Translations under genes and position numbers: made by a program
Part shown: positions 51,901-62,880 of the stretch, piece by piece
How positions within the stretch are numbered: the stretch's first letter is position 1
Layout of the letters: every line of letters starts with the position of its first letter
The notes under the pieces: generated by a model
Databases searched by the model: none
Told to the model about the DNA's origin: nothing
The model's input: the letters and a program-made list of their open reading frames with translations, nothing else
NCBI GenBank assembly: GCA_023159155.1
Contig: JAJNNX010000043.1
Span: 1-64,000, forward strand
Reading direction: 5' to 3'
Source: Ustulina deusta
Taxonomy: Eukaryota > Ascomycota > Sordariomycetes > Xylariales > Xylariaceae
Length of the DNA stretch: 64,000 bases

Positions 51901-53230
51901 AACTTATATTTAATTAATTTAAGTTTAAATATAAATAAAACAAAAGTAATATTTAAATTTATATTTTATTTAATAAAATTTATAACTAATAGTTTATTTA
52001 TAAATTTTTTTTTAAATAAAATAAATTATATAAATATATAATATTAATAAGGGCTAAAAATATATTTTTTATTATTAAGTTTTAGTACTATATTAAAACC
52101 TAGTTATAATAGCAATAAAGTTTTAAATTTTTTTTTTAAAAAGAACTTTTTTAAGTATAATAACTAAAAAAATAAAAAGCTTTATATTAACTTTACGTAC
52201 TAAAATTTTTTTTTTTTAAAAAATAGGATTGGTTTATTATTAAAAGTTTTTTATAGTACTATTTAATTAATTTAAATTTATTTTTTTTATAAAATATTAA
52301 TTATTTTTAAGTTTTTTTTAAATAATTTAGTATAATTATTTTTAATTATTATAAACTTAATTATAATAAGTTCTTTTAAAGTCTTTTTAGCTAATTGTTT
52401 TTATTTATTTTAATAGAAGTAATTCTAAAAGTTTTATATAATTTTTTTAATAATAGCTTAGTTTTTTTTTTTTTTAAAAATTATTATATAAACTTTTTTT
52501 GTTTTAGGTTTAGGGGTCCTAGGTTTTTGTTTTATTTTTTTAGTTTTAATTGTTTCTAAAATAATTATTTTATTTTTAAAAAGTTGTTTTAATATTTAAT
52601 AATATTTTTTTAATGTTTAATTATATTAATCTATATTTTTTTATATTTTTGGGTTAATATTTTATTATTTATAATTAAAAAGTTTAATTATAATTATTAA
52701 TAAAAATTAAACTAATAAAAATAAATTATTTAGCTAGATTAACTATTATTTTTAGGTTTTTATTAAAATATTTTATTTTATTAATTATTTAATACTAATA
52801 ATAATATTATAGCTAAAATTAATAATTTAAAATATTTAGTTTTTAAATTATTAATTATTAATTTTTATAATATATATTAAATATTTATAAACTTTGCTAA
52901 CTATTTTGTTTTAATAATTATAAAACTTTTAAAGTTTAGCTAGCTAAACTATTTTTATTTTTAATTATTGTTTAATTTATTATATAAATTTATAACTAAT
53001 TATTAAAAAAATATAAGCTTTAATATTATATAAAACTAAAGTTTTTATTTTAATACTATTAATTTATAAGTAAATAAATATTTTAAAAATAATTAATTTG
53101 GTTTAGTTATATATTTTAGTTAAAATAAATAAAAAAACTAATAAGAAAATTTTTATTAGTTCTATTTGTTTTTTAAATTAGATAAACTACTAGAGCTATT
53201 TTTATTAAAGCTTTTTTTTATTAATTAAAT
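48945..53230 (-). mobile_element. E5: truncated E-family element inside E4
   Basis: An LTR at 48945-49179 (TGTTACAATTAG...ATTATTATA) interrupts the E4 interior at a point equivalent to about 19,557 in E2. It is followed by the family's internal start CTACTTTTTTTT. Its left flank is ATAAG (48940-48944), but no right-hand E5 LTR and no second ATAAG exist. The family sequence skips about 265 bp (relative to E3 56,608-56,873) at the 11-base word AAATATTTAAA (53227-53237), which is where the E5 remnant is taken to end and E4 to resume. Confidence 0.72.
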
Positions 53231-54387
53231 ATTTAAATTTATATAAAAATAATTTTATAATTTATATTTTTATTATAATTTAGCTCATTAATATTTTTAA
53301 GCTAAACTATTAAATATAAAAATAATTTTATTAATATTTTTATTAGTTTTATATATATAAGTTTAAAATATTTTATAAATTATAATTATTTAGTTAAAAT
53401 TATAATAAATTATTAATAAAGCTTAAATTATTTTAGTAATATTATTAAATAGTTTTTTAGTTAAATAAAAATATATTTTTATTAATTTTTTAATATATTT
53501 TTTTAATTAGTTTATAATATACTAAAATTAGCTATTTTTAGTTTAAAATATAATAATATTTTTATTTAGTTTTTTTATTAGTTTATAAACCTAATTATTA
53601 AATAAAGCTTTATTTTTTATAAACTTGCTAAAATTAGTTTTTTATATTTTAGCTTTTTTAGTATAAATAAAATTTAAAACGCTAAAAAATAAACTAATAA
53701 AATAAAAAATAAATAAAGCAGCAAAACTAAAAAATTTAAATTTAATATTTTTAAATATATTTTTTATTATTAAATTATAGTTATTTTTTAAAAGTATTAA
53801 AATAAATATATTAAAAAATTAATGTTTTATTTTTTTTATTTATTAAAAAAGTTCTATTAAAACTAATATAAAATTATAAGTTTATATAGCTATAATATTT
53901 AGTATTATATTTTTAAATATATTATTTATTTTAAATAGTTTTAGTTCTAGTTTAAATTTTGTTTTTTTAAGTTTTAATTTTTATTTTTTTTTAGATTTTT
54001 TTTTAAATATTAGTTCGCTTAAAACGTTTATAAAAAAATCTAATATTTATTTTTTTTTTTATTAAAAAAAAGATTTTAAAATTATTTAATAGTAAAAAGC
54101 TAGCTATATTTAAAAACTAAAGTTGTTCTAATTATTTAAAAACTAAAAATAAAATAAAATTATTTAAAATTAGGTTTTTTATAAATTATTAGCTTTTAAA
54201 TAATATAAAAATTAAAAATTTTATTAAAATTATATTAAAATTAGATTTATATTATAAAATATATAATTTTTTATATTAAATATATAACTAAAAAAAAAAG
54301 TTTATTTATATTTTATTAATTATAACAAAATAAAAAATATATATTTATTAAATATTTATTAATAAATAATTAGTAAACTTAAAGTAG

Positions 54388-54620
54388 TGTTATAATTAGT
54401 TAAGTAAAGCTTTTATAGCTAGTTTATTAATACTATAACTAAAAACTTTAAGCTAAAAAAAAAAAAAAAAAAAAAAAAAGTCAAAGTTTATAAGGTGGGT
54501 AGATATAGACTTTATATGTGTGGCTGCAGAGTTAGGTTGGTCCGTGCGCAGACTTCCTATCTTATTGCTATATGGGTCTGGAGTCCTTGCGGGTCTCGCC
54601 AAGGTGTACTGACCGTTACA
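54388..54620 (-). repeat. Right LTR of E4 (least mutated LTR of the family)
   Basis: Begins TGTTATAATTAGTTAAG and ends TGACCGTTACA. Its right half keeps many G and C bases (GGTGGGTAGATA, GGTTGGTCCGTGCGCAGAC, CTTGCGGGTCTCGCCAAGG), so it is the best available view of the original LTR. The left half is mutated like the other copies. Confidence 0.85.
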
Positions 54621-57600
54621 CTAGTAATTTTATATGTTTAAAAGTTTGTTTTTGTTTTAGTTCTATTACAAATAGCTTATTTTTTTTTAATAGTTAATTT
54701 TAAAAAATAGCGATTTTATTAATATAATAAGTAAATATATAAATATAATTATAAAGTTTAAAAAATAATTAAATTAATTTAGGATTGCTTAGATTTTTGT
54801 AAAGTTAATTTTTATTTTTATTTTAGTTTTTATAATTATTTTTAAATAATTAATAATAAATATATTAAAATAAAATTTTTTAATATTTTTTTAATATTTG
54901 GTTTAATATAAGTAATAGATTATTTTTTTTATAATAGGTCTAGTGCTATTTTTTAGTTTTAGAATAAATTAAAATATTATTTATATAAATATTTATAAAT
55001 TGATTTAAAAAATTTTAGATTTATATATTAATAAAAGCTTATTACTAAGCAGGTTTTATTTTTAAACTAAATAATAAAACCTTTTATTAAAATATTTTTT
55101 TATAGGTTTAAAAAAAAATAAAGTAATATAATTCTATAATTAATAATAATTAATAAAAAATTTTAATAATATTTAGTTTTATAAATTAAGTAATATTATA
55201 ATAATTAAATATAGTATTATTAATATTTAAAGCTAATATAATTTGATTTTTTAAATATATATTTTTTTATTAATAATTAATTAAAAATTTATATTTAATT
55301 AATTTAAATTTAAATATAAATAAAATAAAAATAATATTTAAGTTTATATTTTATTTAATAAAATTTATAGCTAGCAGTTTATTTATAAATTTTTTTTTAA
55401 ATAAAATAAATTATATAAATATTTAATATTAATAAAAGCTAAAAGTATATTTTTTATTATTAAGTTCTAGTACTATATTAAATCTTAGTTGTAATAATAA
55501 TAAAGTTTTTAATTTTTTTTTTTAATTTTTTTTTTTAAATATAATAGTTAAAAAAGCAAAAAGTTTTGTATTAATTTTATATATTAAAAGTTTTTTTTTT
55601 AAAAATAAAATTAGTTTATTATTAAAAGTTTTTTATAATACTACTTAATTAATTTAAGTTTATTTTTTTTATAAAATATTAATTATTTTTAAGTTTTTTT
55701 TAAATAGTTTAATATAACTATTTTTAATTATTATAAATTTAATTATAATAAGTTTTTTAAAAGTTTTTTTAGCTAGTTATTTTTATTTATTTTAATAGAA
55801 ATAATTTTAAAAGTTTTATATAATTTTTTTAATAGTAGTTTGGTTTTTTTTTTTTTAAGAAATTATTATATAAACTTTTTTTGTTTTAGGTTTAAAAGTT
55901 TTAGATTTTTTTTTTGTTTTTTTAGTTTTAGTTATTTTTAAAATAATTGTTTTATTTTTAAAAAGTTATTTTAATATTTAATAGTATTTTTTAACGCTTA
56001 ATTATATTAATTTATATTTTTTTATATTTTTAAGTTTATATTTTATTATTTATAGCTAAAAAGTTTAATTATAATTGTTAGCAAAAATTAAACTAATAAA
56101 AATAGATTATTTAGCTAAATTAATTATTATTTTTAAGTTTTTATTAAAATATTTTATTTTATTAATTATTTAATATTAATAATAATATTATAACTAAAAT
56201 TAATAATTTAAAACGTTTAGTTTTTAAATTATTAATTATTAATTTTTATAATATATATTAAATGTTTATAAATTTTGCTAATTATTTTATTTTAGTAGTT
56301 ATAAAACTTTTAAAGTTTAATTAATTAAACTATTTTTATTTTTAATTATTGTTTAACTTATTATATAAATTTATAGCTAATTATTAAAAAAATATAAACT
56401 TTAATATTATATAAAGCTAAAGTTTTTATTTTAATATTATTAATTTATAATTAAATAAATATTTTAAAAATAATTTATTTATTTTAATTATATATTTTAG
56501 TTAAAATAAATAAAAAAATTAATAAAAAGATTTTTATTAGTTTTATTTGTTTTTTAAATTAAATAAACTATTAGAGCTATTTTTATTATAGCTTTTTTTT
56601 GCTAATTAAATATTTAAAATTTTAAGCTTTTAATTAAAGTAGTTAATTAATATATTTTTTTTTTATAAATAAAATAAGTTTTATTATTTTAATAAGTTTG
56701 TTTTTTTTTATAATTAATATTTTAGAATTTTTAAAGTTAGCTAAAAATTTAATTTAAATAATTAAAATTTTGCTTAGTTAAACTAATAAGTTTAATTTAT
56801 TAATAGTTTTTATAAATTTGTTTAATATTATATATTAATTTAATAATTTTATTAATAAATAATTTATAAAAAATATTTAAATTTATAAAAGTTTTATATA
56901 AGTTTTTTTTTAAGTTTATATAAAAATAGTTTTATAATTTATATTTTTATTATAATTTAGCAAATTAATATTTTTAAGCTAAACTATTAAATATAAAAAT
57001 AAATTTATTAATATTTTTATTAGTTTTATATATATAAGCTTAAAATATTTTATAAATAATAATTATTTAATTAGAATTATAATAAATTATTAATAAAGCT
57101 TAAATTATTTTAATAATATTACTAAATAGTTTTTTAATTAAATCAAAATATATTTTTATTAATTTTTTAGTATATTTTTTAATTAGCTTATAATATACTA
57201 AAATTAGTTATTTTTAGTTTAGAACATAGTAATATTTTTATTTAGTTTTTTTATTAATTTATAAATTTAGTTATTAAATAAGGCTTTATTTTTTATAAAC
57301 TTATTAAAATTAGTTTTTTATATTTTATTTTTTTAATATAAATAGGATTTAAAGCATTAAAAAATAAATTAATAAAATAAAAAATAAATAAAGTAATAAA
57401 ACTAAAAAGTTTAAAATTAGTATTTTTAAATATATTTTTTATTATTAAATTATAGTTATTTTTTAAAAGTACTAAAATAAATATATTAAAAAATTAGTAT
57501 TTTATTTTTTTTATTTATTAAAAAAGTTTTACTAGAACTAATATAAAATTATAAGTTTATATAGCTATAATATTTAGTATTATATTTTTAAGTATATCAT

Positions 57601-58045
57601 TTATTTTAAGTTGTTTTAGTTCTAGTTTAAATTTTATTTTTTTAAGTTTTAATTTTTTGTTTTTTTTAGATTTTTTTTTAAATATTGGTTTATTTAAAGC
57701 ATTTATAAAAAAATGTAATATTTAATTTTTTTTTTTTTATAAAAAAACTTTTTTTTTAAATTATTTAATAATAAAAAACTAGCTATATTTAAAAGTTAGA
57801 GTTGTTTTAATTGTTTAAAAACTAAAAATAAAATAAAAATATTTAAAGTTAGGTTTTTTATAAATTATTAATTTTTAAATAGCATAAAAATTAAAAGTTT
57901 TATTAAAATTATATTAAAATTAGATTTATATTATAAAATATATAACTAAAAAAAAAAGTTTATTTATATTTTACTAATTATAATAAAATAAAAAATATAT
58001 ATTTATTAAATATTTATTAATAAATAATTAATAAGTTTAAAGTAA

Positions 58046-58294
58046 TATTATAATTAGTTAAATAAAGTTTTTATAATTAGTTTATTAATATTATAAACAA
58101 AAATTTTAAATTAAAAAAAAAAAAAAAAAAAGGTAGAGTTTATAAAATAAATAAATATAGATTTTATATGTATAGCTATAGAGTTAGGTTGGTTTATGCG
58201 TAGATTTTTTATTTTATTGCTATATAGGTTTAGAGTTCTTGCAGGTTTTGCTAAAACTATACCTAAGATTGTATAAACTATATTAACCGTTATA
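58046..58294 (-). repeat. Right LTR of E3
   Basis: Begins TATTATAATTAG and ends TTAACCGTTATA, followed by the GATTT duplication. Long form matching the left LTR of E3. Confidence 0.85.
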
Positions 58295-60298
58295 GATTTT
58301 CTAGCTAAATATTTCAAGTTTAAAAAATAAATAAAAAACTATATATATATTATAAAATATGCTAGTTTTCTATTTAAAAAATCAAAAAAAATAAATTAAT
58401 TAAAATCCTTAATATATTAATAAGCTTTAATTTATATAAAACATAAGAAACTTAAGAAATTATTTAATAAAAAGTCAAAAGCTATATTTATAACTGCTAT
58501 AAAAAAATATTTAAAAACTACTAATAAAACAACAAATAAAATTTAATAATAAAAATAAAAAAATTATAGTAATTAATATATAAAAGCTAATTAATAAAAA
58601 AATTAGACTAATTAGAAGTTTAGCTTTTTAAAACTTACTATATAAGTAAAAAAATATTTCACTAACTACTAAAAGCTTAGTTTTAATTTTTGCTATAAAA
58701 CTCCGTAATATTTGCTTTAATCTTAAAGATCTAAATCTAAAAAACTTTACTATTAGAAAACCTTTTTTAATAATAAAGTTTTTTTTAGATCTAAAAAAAA
58801 ACTATGCTAATTTTGTTTTTACTTTTTTTTAAATAAATTATTTTATTACTATTAGAAAACCTATAAAAAAAAACTTATAAAAAGAACAACCTTTTAATTT
58901 GCTTTAATAAAAATATAGCAAAAAGAATATATAAAAAAAATCGCTGGTTAAAATACTACTAAAGCTATACTACTTATAAATTAATAAAAAAAGAATTATA
59001 ACAATAATAATAATAATAATAACAATAATAGTAAAAATAACAAAAAATTAAAAAAGAAAAAAAAACCTAGCTATTTTTATATAAACTTAGACCTAGCTTT
59101 TAACTAATAAAAAACAAAAATACCAAACAAAAAATAAAAAATATTAAATAATATAAATATAGCTGCCTTATTTACTAACAATACCTTACTATTTTTACTA
59201 CTAGAACCCCTAAACTTAATATTTCTAACTGCTTGGAACAATACAAAAAAAATAAAATAAAAATACTAAAATAAAAAATAGGTATTTTTAGCAAAATATT
59301 TAGTAAATTTAAGTATTAAAAAAATTAATATTTATTAGTAATAAAAGTACTACTTATAATACTATAAAGCTTAATAGTTATAGTTTTATTAGATTTTAAT
59401 TTTAAAAGAACTTTAATAAAAATAAAATTTTTAAATATGCTAAAGCTAAAAGTAATAAAACTTATAAAATAAATTATTAATTATATTATTTTAAATAATA
59501 GCTATAGCTAAACTAACTTTAATAATAGATTGCTATTTATAAAACTTTAACTTTATAACGGGCCGCTAGTTTATAAAATTAATAGTACTATAATTATTCT
59601 AAAATAAATAAATATTGCTAGATTTTTTATTATTATAAATAAAAGAATTAAAATAGTTATTATTAATAATATTATTTACTACTTTAAAACAGGCGTAAAT
59701 CTAGTTTTAATATTTTAATTTGTAAAAAAAAAAAAAAAAAAATTATTTTACTAAAATAAGGCCTAAGCAGCTATAAAAAAATTTTTTTTTTTAATAGCAA
59801 AAAAGTCCGGCGGACTATATATAGTTAATTAGTTAAACAAAACTATTTAAATAACTATTCTTAATATTATTTTTTAAGCTTATTTAATTAACTTTATTTT
59901 AAAAATATAGTATAAACAATTTAAATATATAAATAATAATAAAATATAAAAACTAATAATAATAATAAAAAGTATTATTTTTTAAACTAAATATTATTTT
60001 TATAAAGTTTATATTAAAAAAAAAATATAAGTAAAACTTTATAAAAAAAAACTTTCTAAAAGAACTTACCCTATAGAGTTTTTTTATTTTAATAAAACTA
60101 ATATATTAAAAAATATTTCTATAAGCTTTAATAAGTTTATAAAATAGATAGCTATTTTTTATAACTTTATTAGTAGAATTTAGGCTATTTTTTTCCTAAA
60201 TCTAGATTTATAGTTTTTAAAATTTTTTAATTTTTTATAAAAATAGAAACAAACTAAAAATATATATAAATAAATATTTTATTTATTATTATATTTAA
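58295..60298 (+). other. AT-rich sequence upstream of the integrase relic; probably gag/protease part of the Copia relic
   Basis: Its position just before the integrase and on the same strand is what the Copia order gag-protease-integrase-RT predicts. I could not read a zinc knuckle or the protease motif with confidence. Residual GC islands occur at GGGCCGCTAG (about 59,560) and TCCGGCGGACT (about 59,805). Confidence 0.4.
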
Positions 60299-60480
60299 AA
60301 AGGTATAACTATTAAATATTCTATTATAAAGCAGTACTAATAAAATAAAAAAGTAAAAAAGTTTATTTAAACATTAAAAAATATAATATAAGTAATATTA
60401 ATTATAACAAAAAAAAAAATTTTTTTATTAAACTTTTAGTTTATTTATATTTAGATAACTACTTATATTAAAAATAAATA
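60299..60480 (+). pseudogene. Ty1/Copia integrase relic
   Basis: The plus-strand frame reads KGITIKYSIIKQY, two stops, then NKKVKKFI, stop, TLKNII, stop, VILI. This matches the end of the Copia integrase core, where the pattern is G(I)..EYS....QQNG.VER.....TL......ML. The differences are those expected from G-to-A and C-to-T changes (NG to NK, VER to VKK, CAA to TAA). It is non-functional. Confidence 0.65.
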
Positions 60481-60978
60481 ACGCTTTAAAAAAATAATAT
60501 TAATACTATATAAAAATTAGTATAATAAATAACTAAACTATTATTATATAATTATTTTTAATATATTAAAAAATTATATATTAAATAATAAACCAAACAT
60601 ACTAAAAGCAAAAACTATTCTTTATAAAATACTAAAATATAAAAATAATAAAATATATAACTATATTATTTATAGATTTAACAATTTTACTATTATAACT
60701 ATTAATAATATTATTTTTATAAAAAAATATTTTTATATATTAATAAAGAATACTAAAAAATTAATAAAAAAGCGCTATAGATTATTATTATTTTTTAATA
60801 AACAAAAATAAAAGCAGGCCGCTAAAAAAGCCAAAAAAATAAAAATAACTATTTAAGAAAAAAGGGTAGCTTTTGATCTATTATTTATAGAACTTTTAGA
60901 ATTATATATATTAGTAACTTATATAAAAATATTTTTATTACTTCTAGTATTTTTTAAAAATTAATAATTTTTAGCATA

Positions 60979-61254
60979 TATTGCAGCAGGGCTGGTGCTA
61001 GCGGCCCGCTGGCAGCTGCGAATGTGGCTGTACGTTAATTGTTAGCCGTATTCGGGCCGCCCGCGGCCCGAATCGGCTGATCTTCGGCTGCATTCAGTGG
61101 TTCGAATAGCTATAAAAGCCTTCGAACTTCTTAGAGCAACACTTACTTTAGACGCATAGCATTCATACCAGTTTTCTAGTAGCAGGCGCTCTAGTTTGTT
61201 TTTGTTGTTTTTTTAGTTGTTTTTGGTGTCGAGTTGCCCCGTCCTTCTTCAATA
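60979..61254 (+). repeat. GC-rich LTR-like patch with TATA box, inside the Copia relic
   Basis: About 276 bp of normal to high GC in a desert of AT. The ends TATTGCAGC and CTTCAATA would be TGTTG...CAACA if one RIP change at each end is undone, a perfect inverted terminal pair typical of Copia-type LTRs. A TATA box with its surroundings (GCTATAAAAGCC) sits near 61,110, with initiator-like sequence after it. It lies between integrase and RT of the surrounding relic, so it is an insertion and not that element's own LTR. No target duplication matched cleanly (GCATA left, TACTA right), so a solo LTR is likely but not proven. Confidence 0.55.
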
Positions 61255-61644
61255 TACTACTAATACTGTTATACTTTAAACTAGAAAACTTAATATAAAA
61301 AGTACTACAATTTTATTATAATTTATATTTTTAAATATAAATTTTTAATTATTTATAGTATAGCTTATATACTTTATTATTTATTTTTAAAATAGCTATT
61401 ATAATATTATTATTTATATTGCTAGTAATAAATATAGAACTAAAAAGCTATAAATAAGCTAAAAAAAACATTAAATAGCTTAAATAATATAAAGCTATAA
61501 AAACAAAATATTAGTTATTTATTAATAATAGGACCTAGATACTTTATAAATTACTTGTTAGTAGAAATCTTATAATTAGAAAATAAGTTTATAAAATTAA
61601 AAAAAGTTTTAATAAAAAAGTTATAAAATATAAAACATAATAAA

Positions 61645-62880
61645 TTATTTAAAACTTTAAACAAATCTTTAGCAAAAATTATAACAAAACTTTTACTTTA
61701 GTAATAAAACTAATAAGTTATAAAGCTATTTTTATAATTACTGCAGCTCTAGATCTTAAAATTAAACAAATAAACATTAAAACTGCTTTTTTATATAAAA
61801 AAATAAAAAAAAACATTTATATTTAAGAACTATTTAAATTTAATAATAGAACTAATAAAGTCTATAAGCTAAACAAAGCACTTTATAGCTTAAAACAAGC
61901 TTTTAAAATATAGTATTAAATATTAGCCGATTTTTTAAAAACGCTAAACTTTAAACTATTAGAATTAGATATTAATATATTTACTAAAAAACATATATAT
62001 ATAATTATTTATATTAATAATTTATTAATAATAGGACTTTTAAAAAAAAATTAATAAAATCAAAAAAGTATTATTAAAAAGATTTAAAATATAAAATCTA
62101 GAGCTATACTTTTTTTATTTTAGTATAGCTATTATTTAAGACTAAAAAAATAAAACTATTCTTTTTAGTTAAAAAGCCTACTTAAAAAAAATAATTAAAA
62201 AACTAACAAATAACTATAAAGCTCCCAAAAATAATATTTAATAATATATAAAAACTATTAGCTATTTAATATATGCTATACTTAGTACTAAACTAGATAT
62301 AATATATATTATTTTTTATTTAAATAAATATATAAAAAACTTTATAATAATATATATAAAAGCAGCTAGGCAAGTGCTATATTATTTATATAATACTATT
62401 AACTTAAAACTATACTATTAAAAAAAACTATAAAATTTAATAAAATAAACTAATATTAACTAGGCTAGCTATATTTAAACTAGATATTTAATAATAAAAT
62501 ATATTTTTAATATAAAAAGCAATATTATTAATTAGAACTTTAAAAAATAATAAAATATTTTTTTATTTTTTTATAAATTAGAACTAATAAAATAAATATA
62601 AGCTATAAAAAAAGCTATATAGCTTTAATAATTATTATTTAAATTAAACGTTTTAAAAAAAAATAACTATTATTATTATATATAAAAACAATTAAAAAGC
62701 TATAGCTATAACAAAAAACCTGCAATTTTATAACAAAATAAAATATATTTTTATATAACAAGCTTTTTATAAAAAAGTTATATAATAAAAAAATATTAAT
62801 TTTAAATAGATTTATATATTTAAATAAATAGCTAATAGTTTTACTAAACTACTATTATAAAACAAATTTATTATATTTTA
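61645..62880 (+). pseudogene. Ty1/Copia reverse transcriptase and RNase H relic
   Basis: Reading codons in frame from about 61,645 gives QIFSKNYNKTFTLVIKLISY, then KAIFIITAALDLKIKQ, IKTAFLY, KVYKLNKALYSLKQA, and YINNLLIIG at 62,010-62,036. This is the Copia RT core, with the catalytic YVDD changed to YINN. Farther on, in another frame, come IYAILSTKLDIIYII (about 62,270) and the RNase H-like AIKKAI with downstream NKKPAIL, ending near 62,880. There are many in-frame stops at expected Trp and Gln codons. The gene is dead; the substitutions are the G:C to A:T type of RIP. Confidence 0.85.

Larger units (their letters stand above)
44379..54620 (-). mobile_element. E4: E-family LTR retrotransposon inserted in E3, carrying an E5 remnant
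   Basis: Left LTR 44379-44612 and right LTR 54388-54620 are flanked by the exact duplication CTAGT (44374-44378 and 54621-54625). Joining the flanks restores the uninterrupted family sequence seen at about 5,535-5,560 (TATAAACTAGTAATTTTATA). Both LTRs are the short form. The interior holds a third LTR at 48945. From there the sequence restarts as a nearly complete internal region and runs to the right LTR. This can be explained by insertion of E5 followed by a deletion near 53,230. Confidence 0.82.
42111..58294 (-). mobile_element. E3: E-family LTR retrotransposon, interrupted by E4
   Basis: LTRs at 42111-42356 and 58046-58294, exact 5-bp duplication GATTT at 42106-42110 and 58295-58299. Own DNA is 42111-44378 plus 54621-58294, about 5.9 kb. 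Both LTRs are the long form with the TATACCTAAGATT insertion, as expected for a pair. Internal sequence after the left LTR starts TTACTTTTTTTT, so the orientation is minus. RIP has removed all coding capacity; a 68-codon frame over the right LTR is not a gene. Confidence 0.87.

Noticed and set aside
58111..58317. 68-codon minus-strand frame ending in poly-Phe
   Set aside because: It is the A-rich tract of the E3 right LTR read backward.
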